Notes: generated from the sequence alone by a model not told the origin. A stretch of 64,000 nt of DNA from Streptococcaceae bacterium AM104-57 (GCA_027659245.1 JAQDPW010000003.1:27462-91461), one strand, 5' to 3'. Shown: positions 24,147 to 35,914, counted from the first letter of the stretch. Numbers and translations are program-made.

Positions 24147-25730
24147 ATGAACCAGATTACGAAACAATATAAATTACTATATTTCTTGCTTATTTTATTA
24201 AGTCTGACAAGTGCTCTTTTAATGACACTCTTCTCTCTGCAATTAGGAAGAATACTTGATGGTATATCTAATTCAAATAGTGGATTACTCTTTCATATCA
24301 CTATTTGTGTAAGTTCGATTTTACTGTGGTTCTTGATTTCTTCTTCCTATTCCTATCTTAAAAACCAATATGTAAAAAAAGTTATTTTAGATCTAAAAAG
24401 GCGTCTCTTATTACATTATTTATCGCGTGAATTTAACCAAATTGACAACCGTAACCATTCAGATTTCTTAAATAATATCACCAAAAACAGTGACCTTATT
24501 CAAGAAAATTTATTGATTCCTAGAATCTCTCTAATCGCAAATTTAGGGAGCCTTATCATGAGTGTGGTTGCTATTATTTATATAGAATGGCGATTAGCAT
24601 TAGTCTTTCTTTTATTGTCGAGTATAACGATTTTTCTATCTCAAATTCCTGGAAAGTTAATGACTAAAGCAACTAATAATTATTCCCTACAAAATAGTCA
24701 CTATTTATCAAAAATGACAAACTTTATTGATGGTTTTGAACAAATTAAGTTATTAAATGTTCAAAGCTGGATTCAAGAAAAAATTCAGGGAATCAGTTTA
24801 GAATTTGAAGAGTCCAGAAAAACTTATCAATTTTTAAAAGACATAGCTTCAACTACTGGAACCTTACTAAGTTTTTGCTCTCAACTATCCTGTATGGTTG
24901 CTGGTATCTTTTTTGTAAGAAATAACTTACTGACTATTGGATTACTCGTAGCAAGTATTCAATTATTAAACGGTGTCTTTGCTCCTTTACAATCTATTCT
25001 TTACAATAAAAATTTAATCAACAGTTGTAAGTCCATTATTGATAATATCCAAGAAAATCTATATGAGACGAATCATGAAATTTTTCATAAAACAACTACA
25101 ATTAATTATGATCATATTTCGACCATTTCTATTAGCCAATTATATTATGAAATTGAAAATAGAATATTATTTGATCATTTTTCCTATGAATTTAAAAAAG
25201 GCAAGCGCTATGCGATTATCGGTGCTTCAGGAACTGGGAAAACAACTTTAGTAAAATTAATACTAAATTATTATCCAAAAAATCTTTATGATGGAGAAAT
25301 AAAAATCAACAGAAAACAGAATATTGATATTCCCTCAGAGGAGTTATATAAAGATATTGCGTTTGTGCAAAAAAATGACTTTCTGATTGAAGGCAATATT
25401 CTAGAGAATATCAAATTGGCTAGAAACCTTCATTTAACTGAAAAATTAAGAAAAGCCTTAGGCTTTAATGAAGAATTTCTTAATAAGAGTCTATCTCAAT
25501 CAAATCAAACTATTTCAGAAGGGGAAAAACAACGAATTGATTTAGCTAGGTTTTTAGGCAAAACATATTCTGTATATATATTTGACGAACCTACAAGCAA
25601 CCTTGATCCAATAAAAGCCAAAGCAATGATGGACTACATTCTATCCATTAGAGATGCAATTGTTATTGTCATTACTCATGATCAAAGTCCAAAAATATTG
25701 GAAGAGTTTGATCACGTTATTACCTTATAG
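24147..25730 (+). CDS. ABC exporter, fused permease-ATPase
   Basis: A 527-aa protein with about six membrane helices (residues about 12-290) and a C-terminal ATPase with Walker A GASGTGKTTL (about residues 356-365), signature LSQSNQTISEGEKQR (about 449-463), Walker B YIFDEPTSN (about 474-482) and the H-loop ITHDQ. This is a homodimeric half-transporter of the exporter type, possibly for a peptide or bacteriocin. The start is the ATG at 24147 with AGAGGTG upstream. A GTG 9 nt earlier is less likely. It is AT-rich compared with neighbours and converges on an Rgg gene, which may regulate it. Substrate unknown. Confidence 0.85.
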   Translation: MNQITKQYKLLYFLLILLSLTSALLMTLFSLQLGRILDGISNSNSGLLFHITICVSSILLWFLISSSYSYLKNQYVKKVILDLKRRLLLHYLSREFNQIDNRNHSDFLNNITKNSDLIQENLLIPRISLIANLGSLIMSVVAIIYIEWRLALVFLLLSSITIFLSQIPGKLMTKATNNYSLQNSHYLSKMTNFIDGFEQIKLLNVQSWIQEKIQGISLEFEESRKTYQFLKDIASTTGTLLSFCSQLSCMVAGIFFVRNNLLTIGLLVASIQLLNGVFAPLQSILYNKNLINSCKSIIDNIQENLYETNHEIFHKTTTINYDHISTISISQLYYEIENRILFDHFSYEFKKGKRYAIIGASGTGKTTLVKLILNYYPKNLYDGEIKINRKQNIDIPSEELYKDIAFVQKNDFLIEGNILENIKLARNLHLTEKLRKALGFNEEFLNKSLSQSNQTISEGEKQRIDLARFLGKTYSVYIFDEPTSNLDPIKAKAMMDYILSIRDAIVIVITHDQSPKILEEFDHVITL

Positions 25731-25739
25731 ATAAATGGC

Positions 25740-26603
25740 CTAGTCTACTAAATGAATGATGTGTTTCTCAAAGTATTGTTTGTAATTTTTGTAGATTGTT
25801 TTATTGAAGAGTTCGAAAATTTTTAAAGCTTCTTCGATTTTTAAAAGTGATTTTTGATTATGATAGAATTTCAGTTCCAAATATCCATCTAAATATAGCA
25901 AAATAGTTTGTTCAAAAAAATCTGTGGAATCCGCTAATATATTCTTCGTAGCCTGTTTTAAAAATAAAGATTCCTCATATAAGTCGTTCTCAATCATTAT
26001 AATCAAAGAATTGAGAAGTAGTTGAATGAGAGATTGTCTATTTCTAGGTATAGGACTATACAACTTCCCTTTTTTGAGCGCCTCTTTGGCATATCTAAAT
26101 AATAAATCTGGAGATAGAACACGACAGCAATTTCCAAGGATAAGCGTTTCGTAATAACCCCAGTTTTCAACGGAAAATAAATAGTTTGTAAGATAAGAGG
26201 CGTCTTGACGACTCAATTGATGATTCTTATCTATTCCCGAAACAATACTTTCGATGAAAATAGCATTTAATTTATGGTAATGAGAATTTGTCTCATGAAA
26301 AAGTTCTATTTCTTTCTCTACCATATCTAGTAATGCTTGAGCATCTTCATTATATGCGGCCTGTTTAACAGAAGCTATTAAGGTATTAAAATCCGAAGGC
26401 TGATAATGATTACAGATAAGCAGAAATTCTTCTAGTGTTACTCCTATTCTTTCAAGAAGATACAATAACTTAAAGACAGAAATCTCTGTTTCTCCTAATT
26501 CAAATCTAGATATTTGAGATTTTGAAATTTCAGCACCTGCTAATGAAGAAATAGAAATCCCCTTTTCTTCTCTTATTTTCCTATAAGTTTCACCTAAAAT
26601 CAT
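25740..26603 (-). CDS. Rgg/GadR/MutR-family regulator
   Basis: A 287-aa regulator, the usual Rgg length. N-terminal helix-turn-helix (YRKIREEKGISISSLAGAEI, about residues 6-25, then SKSQISRFELGETEIS) and a C-terminal helical repeat domain (LFSVENWGYYETLILGNCC and LYSPIPRNRQSLIQLL segments) typical of Rgg peptide-sensing proteins. The start ATG at 26603 follows GGAGATAAGT. Rgg proteins bind small hydrophobic peptides, but no pheromone gene was found next to it. It is convergent with the ABC exporter (9-nt gap), which suggests joint function. Confidence 0.88.
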   Translation of the reverse strand: MILGETYRKIREEKGISISSLAGAEISKSQISRFELGETEISVFKLLYLLERIGVTLEEFLLICNHYQPSDFNTLIASVKQAAYNEDAQALLDMVEKEIELFHETNSHYHKLNAIFIESIVSGIDKNHQLSRQDASYLTNYLFSVENWGYYETLILGNCCRVLSPDLLFRYAKEALKKGKLYSPIPRNRQSLIQLLLNSLIIMIENDLYEESLFLKQATKNILADSTDFFEQTILLYLDGYLELKFYHNQKSLLKIEEALKIFELFNKTIYKNYKQYFEKHIIHLVD

Positions 26604-26786
26604 ACTTATCTCCATTCCATATCGAAAAGTTATTAAGGTATAGCAAACACTACTTCCATTAAGCTTACTCTTGTTTGAGAGTATCATTATTAGTAATTTA
26701 TAGCAATCATTTTTGATAATTTCAATATATAGCTTCCTAAAGTTTTAGTCTTTGGATAAAAACTTACTTATATTCTATCATATCTA

Positions 26787-26833
26787 AAAACCAGTAGAAA
26801 TGAAAATCATAAAAAATCATCTCTACTGGTTTT
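26787..26833 (-). terminator. terminator behind polC
   Basis: Perfect 11-bp arms aaaaccagtag / ctactggtttt (26787-26797 / 26823-26833) with an AT-rich loop and T residues after the stem on the minus strand. It stops polC transcripts before the rgg gene. Confidence 0.65.
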
Positions 26834-26892
26834 ACTGTTAAGTCTTAATTAGATGAAACTTAGTCGGCTTATTTGAACAAGTTGACTTTAAA

Positions 26893-29800
26893 TTAAAACA
26901 AATCATCAAACAAGCTCAACTGATTATCCTCTGGCATATTGCCGAGAATTCCCATTTCGTCCATCTTTTCAACCAAGGTTGAGGAAAGTCCACCACGCTT
27001 GCGTAGTTCTGTTTTAGAGAGGAACTCTCCTTCTTGACGCGCACGTACCAATTGCTTGGCAACGTTCTCTCCCAATCCATCCATAGCGACAAAGGGTGGG
27101 ATGAGGGTATCCCCATCGATGAGGAATTCAGTCGCATCACTACGATATAGATCTAGCTTGCCAAATTTGAAACCACGTTCCCACATCTCATTGACGATTT
27201 CAAGTGTGGTGTAAAGGTCAATTTCTACGTTGGAAGCCTCATTGTTCTTGCGCTTTTCAGCAATTTCTTGCATCTTACGCTTGATGGCATCCAAGCCTGC
27301 ACCCATGGTCTTGATGTCAAAGGCCTTGGCACGGATGGAGAAGTAAGCACAGTAATAATAAATCGGATGGTGAACCTTGAAGTAGGCCACACGCAGGGCC
27401 ATCATAACGTAGGCTGCCGCATGGGCTTTAGGGAACATGTACTTGATTTTTCCACAAGATTCGATATACCATTCAGGCACATTGTTGGCCTTCATGGCTT
27501 CGATATAACCATTGCGCTCTTCTTCTGATATTTTGAGCCACAATCCCTTACGCACGCGCTCCATGATGGTAAAGGCCATCTTTGGATCTAGACCTGCGTG
27601 CATGAGGTAAACCATGATGTCATCCCGACATCCGATAACAGTTGATAGGTCCGCAATTCCTGATTTAATCAAGTCTTGGGCATTTCCCAACCATACGTCG
27701 GTACCGTGAGACAGCCCAGAAAGCTGGAGCAACTCGGCAAAGGTGGTCGGATGGGTTTCATCAACCATTCCTCGAACAAAGTTGGTTCCAAACTCTGGAA
27801 TACCAAGCATACCAGTTGAAGTCCCGATTTGTTCAGGCGTCACTCCCAGAATATCGGTTCCCGAAAAGAGAGCCATGACATCAGGATCATCCATAGGGAT
27901 ATCATTTGGATCAATGCCTGACAAGTCCTGAAGTTTCCGAATCATGGTCGGATCATCGTGTCCCAGGACATCGAGCTTAAGGACGTTCTCATCGATATCG
28001 TGGAAGTTAAAGTGAGTCGTTTGCCATTCAGCAGTGACATCATCGGCAGGATACTGCACAGGCGTAAAATCATAGACATCCATGTAGTTAGGGATAACAA
28101 CGATTCCCCCTGGGTGCTGGCCAGTCGTCCGTTTGACACCAGCAGCTCCTTGAGCAAGGCGCTCTACTTCAGCCTCACGGTAGAATTTGCCATAGTCACG
28201 CTCGTAACCCTTGACAAATCCATAGGCTGTTTTTGCAGCTACCGTACCTACCGTTCCAGCACGGAAAGCATATTCTTCCCCGAAGATATCTCGGACGTCC
28301 AAGTGGGCGCTCGGTTGGTCTTCACCTGAGAAGTTCAAATCGATATCAGGTACCTTATCCCCATCAAAACCAAGAAAGGTCTCGAAAGGAATGTCCTGTC
28401 CATTCTTGCTAAGCTTGTGGCCACAGTTTGGACAGTCTTTATCTGGCATATCAAAACCTGAACCGTAGGAACCATCCGTGATAAATTCACTATATTTACA
28501 CTGCCCACAGACATAGTGAGGAGAAAGAGGATTAACCTCGGTGATCCCAATCATGGTCGCAACGAAACTGGATCCAACAGACCCACGGGAACCAACCAAG
28601 TAGCCTCGTTCGTTGGAGCGCTGCACTAGCATCTGTGAAGCCAGATAAATCACGGCAAATCCATTCCCCAAGATAGAGGTTAGTTCCTTTTCAATCCGTA
28701 AATCAACGATATCTGGGAGTGGATTTCCATAGATTTCAAAGGCTTTCTTATAGGTTAGCTCAGCAACTGTTTCTTCGGCTTGTTCAATGAAAGGTGTATA
28801 CAAGTCGCCTTTAACGACCTCAACAGGCTCAAAGATTTCTGCCAAGGCATTGGTATTTTCAATGACAATCTTACGAGCCAAATCTTCTCCTAGAAAGGCA
28901 AATTCGTCCAACATTTCATTGGTCGTTCTAAAATGTGCCTTGGGTAGCGGAGCTGGTTGGGCAGCTTCTCCATGGCCGATCGTTCGGTTAATCATGGCAC
29001 CCTGACCGAGACTTCGCACGATTATCTCCCGATAAATCTCATCCTCAGGTTCGAGATAGTGGACGTTTCCTGTCGCAAGAACTGGCTTACCGAGACGGTC
29101 TCCGACCTCAATCAAGCTCTTGATGATGGTTTGGAGTTCCTCCATGTCCTTGACCTGCTCTTTGGCAATCAGAGGTGCATAGATAGCAGGAGGCATCACC
29201 TCGATAAAGTCATAGTATTTAGCAACTTCGACTGCCGCATCCACTCCCTGTGATACGACTGCATCAAAGACTTCTCCTTCTGTACAAGCGGACCCCAAGA
29301 TTAAACCTTCTCGATGGGCATCTAGCACCGTACGTGGAATCCGTGGAACTCCTTCAAAGTACTGGGTATTTGAGAGAGAAACCAGCTTAAAGATATTTTT
29401 CAAGCCCACTTGATTTTTCACATAGATGGTCGCATGCTTGACACGAGCTTTTTTATAAGAATCTGGACTGATTAAATCAAGGTTTAATCGCGCTAAGTCC
29501 GTCACACCGTGTTTTTCTGCTACTTCCTTGATAAAGATAAAGAGCAGACGGCCAGTTGCTTCCGCATCATAGTTGGCCATATGGTGGTGTTCTAGAGCTA
29601 CACCAAAACGTTTGGTCAAGGGTCCAAGACCATGGCGTTTGTACTCAGGATAGAGATTTCTAGCGAACTCTAGCGTATCGATGACAGGCTGAGTGATTTT
29701 TGGAAGACCATGACGTTCATAATTGGCATTCATAAAGCCAACGTCAAAGCTTGCATTGTGGGCTACAAGAACGGTATCCTTACAAAATTCTTGGAATTCT

Positions 29801-31287
29801 TTTAAAACTTGAACCAAGGGTTTGGCATTTTTCACATGGTCATCCGTAATTCCAGTCAATTCGGTTGTAAAGGCTGATAAGGGGTGCCCTGGATTGATAA
29901 ATTCATCAAATTCAGCAATGATATTGCCCTTATACATCTTGGAAGCCGCCACCTGAATCAAGTCATTATAGATAGCTGATAGACCTGTCGTTTCCACGTC
30001 AAAGACCACATAGGTTGCTTCAGACAAATCCATCTCCACTTCGTTATAGGCAATAGGTACACGGTCTTCAACGATATTGGCTTCCATCCCATAGATCAGC
30101 TGGATACCAGCTTTCTTAGCCGCTTTATAGCCATGAGGGAAGGATTGAACATTCCCATGGTCCGTGATTGCTACCGCCTTATGTCCCCATTTAGCAGCTT
30201 TCGCAACGAGTTCTTCGACTTCAGGAAGAGCATCCATGGTCGACATATTGGTATGGGCATGAAACTCAACACGACGCTCTCCCTCTGGCATCAAGTCTTT
30301 CCGTTCATAGTGGACGACTTCCTGGACATCTTGCACATTCATGGTCAAATCTCGTGTGAAATTATTGACCTCGACATTTCCACGAACACGGAGCCAAGAG
30401 TTTTTCTTGATCATGTCAAATTTTTGGGCTTCTTCTTCATTCTTGACCCATTTTTGCATAGAGAAACTAGAAGTATAGTCCGTCATCTTGAAGTTAATCA
30501 AGACACGACCCGTTCTAGTCACCTTATGCTCAACATCAAAGACAACTCCTTCAAAAACCAATCTATTTTCTTCAGTATTGACCTCAATCATAGGAGTAAT
30601 CTCTGCCTTATCAAGTTTAGGCTTTGCAGCTGCCTTCTTGGCTTGAAAATCAAAGACAGGTTTGTCCTCAACTGGAGGAGGCGGTGCCATCTGTTCTAAC
30701 TGTTCCATGGCTCGAAGTGTCTCGTCATTAGCAGCCTGAACAATCATTTGATTCTCTGTATGGAAGGCTTCTTGTTCTTCCCTTGTCAGCTCTTCATTTT
30801 TTTCTAAAATACAAGAAAGTTTAGGAAAACCAAAAAGTTCCAGCTGTTTACTAAGATTAGGGAGATGATTTTTTCTAAAATGCTCAGTATCTGCCGCCTC
30901 AGAGGCTTCGATAATCAACTGATCATTTTCAAAGCGAACCTGAAAATTCTGATAAATAGAACGAAAACCTTGACTGGCGCAAGGACCATCCGAAAAAGCC
31001 TCTCGATAGTAGACTTGTAAAAGTTCTCTAGAAAATTCCTGATTTCTCGTTTTTATCTCAAAACTAGCCTGATTTCCTGTTTTTGAGAACTCATCCTTCA
31101 AACCTCTTTTCAACTCTAGAAAAAGTTCAAAAGGTAAGATATTTTCAAAAACAAAACGAAACTCCCAAACTTTGCTTCGTTTATGAACAATAACTTGTTC
31201 TATTTCAGCCTGAGAGAAGGCCTCATGATTTCTCATTTCAGCGGGGATTCCCAACTGATTCATTAAAATTTCAAAAGTGGTTGACAT
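26893..31287 (-). CDS. polC: DNA polymerase III alpha subunit, PolC type
   Basis: The replicative polymerase of low-GC Gram-positives. The 1464-aa protein contains, in order, an N-terminal domain, an OB-fold (about 240-330), a PHP domain ([20 protein letters not shown], about 336-355), an embedded DEDD-type proofreading exonuclease ([20 protein letters not shown], about 424-443), a zinc site (CGQCKYSEF ... CPNCGH, about 937-967) and the polymerase core with DIDLNFSGE (about 992-1000) and [12 protein letters not shown] (about 1319-1330). The ending LSLFDDLF is a typical beta-clamp-binding motif. Start ATG at 31287 has GAGGAAAATGG upstream. Full length. Confidence 0.97.
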   Translation of the reverse strand: MSTTFEILMNQLGIPAEMRNHEAFSQAEIEQVIVHKRSKVWEFRFVFENILPFELFLELKRGLKDEFSKTGNQASFEIKTRNQEFSRELLQVYYREAFSDGPCASQGFRSIYQNFQVRFENDQLIIEASEAADTEHFRKNHLPNLSKQLELFGFPKLSCILEKNEELTREEQEAFHTENQMIVQAANDETLRAMEQLEQMAPPPPVEDKPVFDFQAKKAAAKPKLDKAEITPMIEVNTEENRLVFEGVVFDVEHKVTRTGRVLINFKMTDYTSSFSMQKWVKNEEEAQKFDMIKKNSWLRVRGNVEVNNFTRDLTMNVQDVQEVVHYERKDLMPEGERRVEFHAHTNMSTMDALPEVEELVAKAAKWGHKAVAITDHGNVQSFPHGYKAAKKAGIQLIYGMEANIVEDRVPIAYNEVEMDLSEATYVVFDVETTGLSAIYNDLIQVAASKMYKGNIIAEFDEFINPGHPLSAFTTELTGITDDHVKNAKPLVQVLKEFQEFCKDTVLVAHNASFDVGFMNANYERHGLPKITQPVIDTLEFARNLYPEYKRHGLGPLTKRFGVALEHHHMANYDAEATGRLLFIFIKEVAEKHGVTDLARLNLDLISPDSYKKARVKHATIYVKNQVGLKNIFKLVSLSNTQYFEGVPRIPRTVLDAHREGLILGSACTEGEVFDAVVSQGVDAAVEVAKYYDFIEVMPPAIYAPLIAKEQVKDMEELQTIIKSLIEVGDRLGKPVLATGNVHYLEPEDEIYREIIVRSLGQGAMINRTIGHGEAAQPAPLPKAHFRTTNEMLDEFAFLGEDLARKIVIENTNALAEIFEPVEVVKGDLYTPFIEQAEETVAELTYKKAFEIYGNPLPDIVDLRIEKELTSILGNGFAVIYLASQMLVQRSNERGYLVGSRGSVGSSFVATMIGITEVNPLSPHYVCGQCKYSEFITDGSYGSGFDMPDKDCPNCGHKLSKNGQDIPFETFLGFDGDKVPDIDLNFSGEDQPSAHLDVRDIFGEEYAFRAGTVGTVAAKTAYGFVKGYERDYGKFYREAEVERLAQGAAGVKRTTGQHPGGIVVIPNYMDVYDFTPVQYPADDVTAEWQTTHFNFHDIDENVLKLDVLGHDDPTMIRKLQDLSGIDPNDIPMDDPDVMALFSGTDILGVTPEQIGTSTGMLGIPEFGTNFVRGMVDETHPTTFAELLQLSGLSHGTDVWLGNAQDLIKSGIADLSTVIGCRDDIMVYLMHAGLDPKMAFTIMERVRKGLWLKISEEERNGYIEAMKANNVPEWYIESCGKIKYMFPKAHAAAYVMMALRVAYFKVHHPIYYYCAYFSIRAKAFDIKTMGAGLDAIKRKMQEIAEKRKNNEASNVEIDLYTTLEIVNEMWERGFKFGKLDLYRSDATEFLIDGDTLIPPFVAMDGLGENVAKQLVRARQEGEFLSKTELRKRGGLSSTLVEKMDEMGILGNMPEDNQLSLFDDLF

Positions 31288-31360
31288 CCATTTTCCTCAC
31301 AATATACTCCTTCTATTTTACCATATTTGAGGCACTTTTACCTATTTCTACCAAACAGAA

Positions 31361-31385
31361 AAAGAAGCCACAAAGTGACTTCTTT
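31361..31385 (-). terminator. terminator of fusA
   Basis: Arms aaagaagccac / gtgacttcttt (31361-31371 / 31375-31385) pair with one G-T, 3-nt loop, followed on the minus strand by a T-rich tract. It ends the fusA transcript. Confidence 0.7.
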
Positions 31386-31400
31386 AAAAGTGACGGTGAA

Positions 31401-33482
31401 TTAGTCTTCACCTTTGTTTTTCTTAATGATTTCTTCTTGTACTGACTTAGGTACATCTTCGTAGTGGTCGAATACCATCATGAAAGTACCACGTCCTTGA
31501 GATGCAGAACGAAGAACAGTTGCGTAACCGAACATTTCAGCAAGTGGAACGTAAGCACGAACGATTTGGCTGTTACCGTGAGCTTCCATACCATCTACAC
31601 GTCCACGACGAGCAGTTACGTGACCCATAACATCACCAAGGTTTTCTTCTGGAACAGTGATTGTTACAAGCATCATTGGTTCAAGGATAGCTGGTTGTGC
31701 AGTCTTAGCAGCTTCTTTAAGTGCAAGAGATGCAGCGATCTTGAAGGCAGTTTCAGATGAGTCGACATCGTGGTATGAACCATCGTAAAGCTTAGCTTTA
31801 ACGTCAACCATTGGGTAACCTGCAAGAACACCGTTAGCCATAGATTCTACCAAACCTTTTTCAACCGCTGGGATAAATTCACGAGGAACCACACCACCGA
31901 CGATTGCGTTTTCGAATTCGAATCCTTTTCCTTCTTCGTTTGGAGTAAATTCAATCCATACATCACCGAACTGACCTTTACCACCAGACTGACGTTTGAA
32001 GAATCCACGTGCTTGAGTAGAAGCGCGGAATGTTTCACGGTAAGATACTTGAGGAGCACCTACGTTCGCTTCAACTTTGAACTCACGACGCATACGGTCA
32101 ACAAGGACGTCAAGGTGAAGCTCACCCATACCAGAGATAACTGTTTCACCAGTTTCAACGTTAGTTTCAACGCGGAATGTTGGATCTTCTTCAGCCAATT
32201 TTTGAAGGGCGATACCCATCTTGTCTTGGTCTGCTTTAGATTTAGGCTCAACCATCAATTGGATAACTGGTTCTGGTACGTTGATTGACTCAAGGATGAT
32301 TTTAGCTTTTTCATCTGTCAATGAGTCACCAGTTGTAGTATCTTTCAAACCAACGGCAGCAGCGATATCACCTGAGTAAACAGTGTCGATTTCTTGACGG
32401 CTGTTAGCGTGCATTTGAAGGATACGTCCGATACGTTCACGTTTACCTTTAGAAGTATTCAATACGTAAGAACCTGATTGAAGAACACCTGAGTAAACAC
32501 GGAAGAATGTCAAACGACCTACGAATGGGTCAGTCATGATCTTGAAGGCAAGAGCTGCAAATGGCTCTTCATCAGATGCTGGACGAGTTTCTTCTTCATC
32601 TGTATCTGGGTTGATACCTTTGATCGCTGGGATGTCAAGTGGGCTTGGAAGGTAGTCGATAACCGCATCAAGCATCAATTGAACACCTTTGTTCTTGAAG
32701 GCTGAACCACACAATACTGGGAAGAATTCAACGTTGATAGTCGCTTTACGGATACCAGCTTTCAATTCTTCGTTAGTGATTTCTTCACCTTCGAGGTATT
32801 TCATCATCAATTCTTCGTCAGTTTCAGCAACTGCTTCGATCAATTTTTCACGGTACTCTTGAGCTTGGTCAAGGTATTCAGCTGGAATATCTTCTTCAAG
32901 GATATCTGTACCAAGGTCATTAGTATAGATTTCAGCTTTCATCTTGATCAAGTCGATGATACCACGGAAGTCATCTTCAGCACCGATTGGCAATTGGATT
33001 GGGTGTGCATTTGCTTGAAGACGATCGTGAAGTGTGCTTACTGAGTAAAGGAAGTCAGCACCGATTTTGTCCATTTTGTTGGCAAATACGATACGAGGAA
33101 CTCCGTACTCAGTTGCTTGGCGCCAAACTGTTTCAGTTTGAGGCTCAACACCTGATTGTGAGTCAAGAACTGTAACCGCACCGTCCAATACACGAAGAGA
33201 ACGTTGTACTTCAATTGTGAAGTCCACGTGTCCTGGTGTGTCGATGATGTTTACGCGGTGGTTGTTCCATTGAGCTGTTGTCGCAGCAGATGTGATAGTA
33301 ATACCACGTTCTTGCTCTTGCTCCATCCAGTCCATTTGTGACGCACCTTCGTGAGTTTCACCGATTTTATGGATTTTACCAGTGTAGTAAAGGATACGCT
33401 CAGTTGTAGTTGTTTTACCAGCATCGACGTGAGCCATGATACCGATATTACGAGTTTTTTCAAGTGAAAATTCGCGTGCCAT
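31401..33482 (-). CDS. fusA: elongation factor G
   Basis: EF-G drives ribosome translocation with GTP. The 693-aa protein is full length with all G motifs: G1 AHVDAGKT (about residues 17-24), G3 DTPGHVDF (about 81-88), G4 NKMD (about 135-138) and [10 protein letters not shown] in switch I. It also has the [16 protein letters not shown] segment of domain IV. It follows rpsG across a 278-nt gap containing a terminator and is near-certain by sequence. Start ATG at 33482 follows GGAGAAAC. Confidence 0.97.
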   Translation of the reverse strand: MAREFSLEKTRNIGIMAHVDAGKTTTTERILYYTGKIHKIGETHEGASQMDWMEQEQERGITITSAATTAQWNNHRVNIIDTPGHVDFTIEVQRSLRVLDGAVTVLDSQSGVEPQTETVWRQATEYGVPRIVFANKMDKIGADFLYSVSTLHDRLQANAHPIQLPIGAEDDFRGIIDLIKMKAEIYTNDLGTDILEEDIPAEYLDQAQEYREKLIEAVAETDEELMMKYLEGEEITNEELKAGIRKATINVEFFPVLCGSAFKNKGVQLMLDAVIDYLPSPLDIPAIKGINPDTDEEETRPASDEEPFAALAFKIMTDPFVGRLTFFRVYSGVLQSGSYVLNTSKGKRERIGRILQMHANSRQEIDTVYSGDIAAAVGLKDTTTGDSLTDEKAKIILESINVPEPVIQLMVEPKSKADQDKMGIALQKLAEEDPTFRVETNVETGETVISGMGELHLDVLVDRMRREFKVEANVGAPQVSYRETFRASTQARGFFKRQSGGKGQFGDVWIEFTPNEEGKGFEFENAIVGGVVPREFIPAVEKGLVESMANGVLAGYPMVDVKAKLYDGSYHDVDSSETAFKIAASLALKEAAKTAQPAILEPMMLVTITVPEENLGDVMGHVTARRGRVDGMEAHGNSQIVRAYVPLAEMFGYATVLRSASQGRGTFMMVFDHYEDVPKSVQEEIIKKNKGED

Positions 33483-33672
33483 GAGGTTTGTTTCTCCTAT
33501 ATTTTTTTATTTCTATTCTATTATAACACGATTTAATAAAAACGGATAGGCAGGACCTACCCGTTCTCAATGTTTATCTTGTTATTGTTGGTTTCAACTT
33601 GCGAGATGTTAAGTTGAATTGAACTCGGGCTATAGTTAATTAGCCGATTTGAACCCGAGCGAGGCCCGGTGC

Positions 33673-33717
33673 AAAAAAGATAAACTGCTTTGTGTTCACG
33701 GAACACTGCATCAGTTT
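33673..33717 (-). terminator. terminator hairpin between rpsG and fusA
   Basis: An interrupted stem with outer arms aaactg / cagttt (33682-33687 / 33712-33717) and inner arms gtgttc / gaacac (33692-33697 / 33701-33706), followed on the minus strand by ATCTTTTTT. It ends most rpsL-rpsG transcripts. A second stem (about 33539-33563) lies closer to fusA. Confidence 0.6.
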
Positions 33718-33760
33718 CCTATTTTTGCCTTGGGCCTTTACCGCTCTTGGTATCATTTTA

Positions 33761-34231
33761 TTACCAACGGAAGTGTGCGAAGGCACGGTTAGCTTCAGCC
33801 ATACGGTGAGTGTCTTCACGTTTCTTAACTGCTGCACCAGTGTTGTTAGCAGCATCCAAGATTTCTTTTGCAAGACGGTCTTGCATTGTGTGTTCACCAC
33901 GAAGGCGAGCGATTGTTACCAACCAACGAAGTCCAAGTGTTGTACGACGTTCTGGACGAACTTCAACTGGGACTTGGTAGTTAGAACCACCAACACGACG
34001 TGCACGTACTTCAAGTACAGGCATGATGTTTTCCATAGCTGTTTCAAATACTTCAAGTGCATCGTTACCAGTAACTTCTTTGATTTGTTCAAAAGCACCG
34101 TAAACGATTGAAGCAGCTGTACCACGTTTACCGTCAAGCATAACGCGGTTGATAAGACGAGTAACTAATTGTGAATTGTAAAGCGGATCTGGCAATACGT
34201 CACGTTTTGGAGCTCTATTTTTACGACTCAT
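33761..34231 (-). CDS. rpsG: 30S ribosomal protein S7
   Basis: A 156-aa protein, the normal S7 length, starting [20 protein letters not shown] and containing [20 protein letters not shown] and [16 protein letters not shown], strongly conserved in S7. S7 nucleates the 30S head and sits at the E site. It is cotranscribed with rpsL (19-nt gap) from the promoter upstream of rpsL. Confidence 0.97.
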   Translation of the reverse strand: MSRKNRAPKRDVLPDPLYNSQLVTRLINRVMLDGKRGTAASIVYGAFEQIKEVTGNDALEVFETAMENIMPVLEVRARRVGGSNYQVPVEVRPERRTTLGLRWLVTIARLRGEHTMQDRLAKEILDAANNTGAAVKKREDTHRMAEANRAFAHFRW

Positions 34232-34250
34232 TTCTCTTTATCCCCTTTCC

Positions 34251-34667
34251 TTATGCTTTTTTCGGACGTTTAGTACCGTATTTAGAACGGCCTTGTTTAC
34301 GATCGTTAACACCTGCAGTATCAAGTGCACCACGGACGATATGGTAACGTACCCCTGGAAGGTCTTTTACACGTCCACCGCGAAGAAGCACCACACTGTG
34401 CTCTTGCAAGTTGTGTCCGATACCTGGGATGTAGGCAGTAACTTCGATAAGGTTGCTCAAACGTACACGAGCAAATTTACGAAGGGCAGAGTTAGGTTTT
34501 TTAGGTGTCATAGTTCCAACACGAGTTGCAACACCACGTTTTTGTGGTGAAGAAACGTTTGTTTGAACTTTTTTATGACTGTTGTAACCAACGTTCAAAG
34601 CTGGTGATTTAGATTTTTCTACTTTTGATTTACGCGGTTTGCGAACCAATTGGTTAATTGTAGGCAT
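34251..34667 (-). CDS. rpsL: 30S ribosomal protein S12
   Basis: A 138-aa S12 starting [20 protein letters not shown]. The decoding-site loops [11 protein letters not shown] (about residues 54-64) and [14 protein letters not shown] (about 97-110) are intact and have the usual lysines, so no streptomycin-resistance substitution is visible at the classical positions. It is the first gene of the str cluster here, with a promoter and leader upstream and rpsG downstream. Confidence 0.97.
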   Translation of the reverse strand: MPTINQLVRKPRKSKVEKSKSPALNVGYNSHKKVQTNVSSPQKRGVATRVGTMTPKKPNSALRKFARVRLSNLIEVTAYIPGIGHNLQEHSVVLLRGGRVKDLPGVRYHIVRGALDTAGVNDRKQGRSKYGTKRPKKA

Positions 34668-34803
34668 CTACATTCTCCTGTGTTTTTTTATTTTTGGTGA
34701 TGATACACTTGGTGACAGCTATCATCTGTGTGTACTTTTGCAACATTTGTCAGCACGTCCCTGTACACTCTTGAGAGACCAAAAGTAAAAAGTACCGTCT
34801 ATT

Positions 34804-34833
34804 ATTGTACCACGTTTTTTCTATTTTTGTCAA
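34804..34833 (-). promoter_or_regulatory. promoter of rpsL-rpsG
   Basis: On the minus strand TTGACA (34828-34833), an 18-bp spacer and TACAAT (34804-34809). The long leader between about 34798 and the rpsL start contains a hairpin with gatgata / tatcatc arms (about 34697-34724), a possible site for translational feedback, though this is not proven. Confidence 0.7.
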
Positions 34834-35010
34834 TATATTTCTTCTTATTTTTTGACTTCTTGGATCATAAATCTATCTGAAAACGCTCACCCACCAGATA
34901 GGTTCTCCAATCGACCACATAGACAAAGCTTCTTGTAATTGTCTAAAAAATGGTGTTTAATAGATTTGTAAGCAAGAGATCTCTATTACAACTTTTACAA
35001 AGGAGAAAAT

Positions 35011-35451
35011 ATGAAAGTTAGACTTGACATTGATCAACAATACGCCGAAGAACAAATCATCATAGAAGCACCATCTTTGTCCCCTAGAGTTCAAAAAGTT
35101 CAAGACTTTGTTCAATCACTGGATCAAAACGAAACTCTTAAAGGAAAATTCCAAGACCAGGTCTACTTGATTCAGATTAGTAAGATTCAACGTATATATA
35201 TTGAAAATCGCAAAGTCTTAGCTGAAACGGATAGCCAAACCTATGCGCTCGACATTCGTCTTTACCAAGCAAGTGAAATTCTACCTGCTTCCTTTATCCA
35301 AATTTCCCAATCGGAAATTGTCAACATCGATGCTATTAGTCATCTAAAACTAACCTCTAACGGCTTGATTGAAATCTATCTAAAAAATGACAGTTTCACC
35401 TACTCATCTCGCCGTTACCTCAAAGCTATTAAGGAGAAATTAGAACTATGA
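35011..35451 (+). CDS. LytTR-domain transcriptional regulator
   Basis: A 146-aa protein whose C-terminal 90 residues form a LytTR DNA-binding domain (KIQRIYIENRKVLAETDSQT, ASFIQISQSEIVNIDAISHL, SRRYLKAIKEKL). It has no receiver domain. It overlaps a membrane-protein gene by 4 nt. Such LytTR/membrane-protein pairs occur in streptococci (HdrRM, BrsRM of S. mutans), where the membrane protein restrains the regulator and release switches on bacteriocin or competence genes. Start ATG follows AAAGGAGAAAAT. Confidence 0.88.
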   Translation: MKVRLDIDQQYAEEQIIIEAPSLSPRVQKVQDFVQSLDQNETLKGKFQDQVYLIQISKIQRIYIENRKVLAETDSQTYALDIRLYQASEILPASFIQISQSEIVNIDAISHLKLTSNGLIEIYLKNDSFTYSSRRYLKAIKEKLEL

Positions 35452-35906
35452 AAAAACAAGTATTCCACGATGCCACAACTGGTATCCTCATCGGCCTCAT
35501 CCTATCTATTATCTTTTCTTTTATCTATTCACCAAGCAACTATGCACCACTTAGCCCCAACTCTTTGATCGGCCAATTCATGATCCAACAACAGGTACAT
35601 GGCGCTCTAGTTTTGCTCTACTGTGCACTTATCTGGGCAGCTATCGGAGTCCTCTTTAGTTTTGGTAGCCGTCTCTTCGCCAAAGACTGGAGCCTTCTTC
35701 GTGCGACTGTCACTCACTTCTTCCTCATGCTATTAGGTTTTGTTCCTCTAGCAATTCTGGCAGGTTGGTTTCCACTTCGCTGGACTTTCATCCTTCAACT
35801 CATCCCAGAGTTTGCCATCGTCTACCTCATCATCTGGGCGATTCTCTATAAAAGAGAATCAAAGAAGGTTGCCCACATCAACCAATTATTGGCTCAAAAG
35901 AAATAA
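35448..35906 (+). CDS. DUF3021-family membrane protein, LytTR partner
   Basis: A 152-aa protein with four predicted membrane helices (about residues 10-30, 48-70, 85-107 and 112-130) and a short cytoplasmic tail. DUF3021 proteins are encoded with LytTR regulators and act as their inhibitors in LytTR regulatory systems. The ATGA overlap with the regulator gene indicates coupled translation. It ends before a terminator shared with convergent mutS. Confidence 0.85.
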   Translation: MKKQVFHDATTGILIGLILSIIFSFIYSPSNYAPLSPNSLIGQFMIQQQVHGALVLLYCALIWAAIGVLFSFGSRLFAKDWSLLRATVTHFFLMLLGFVPLAILAGWFPLRWTFILQLIPEFAIVYLIIWAILYKRESKKVAHINQLLAQKK

Positions 35907-35914
35907 TACAACAG

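Noticed and set aside
26790..26833. 13-codon frame (MKIIKNHLYWFYC) near the Rgg gene as a possible pheromone
   Set aside because: It lies inside the polC terminator, has no ribosome site and does not look like a secreted pheromone precursor.
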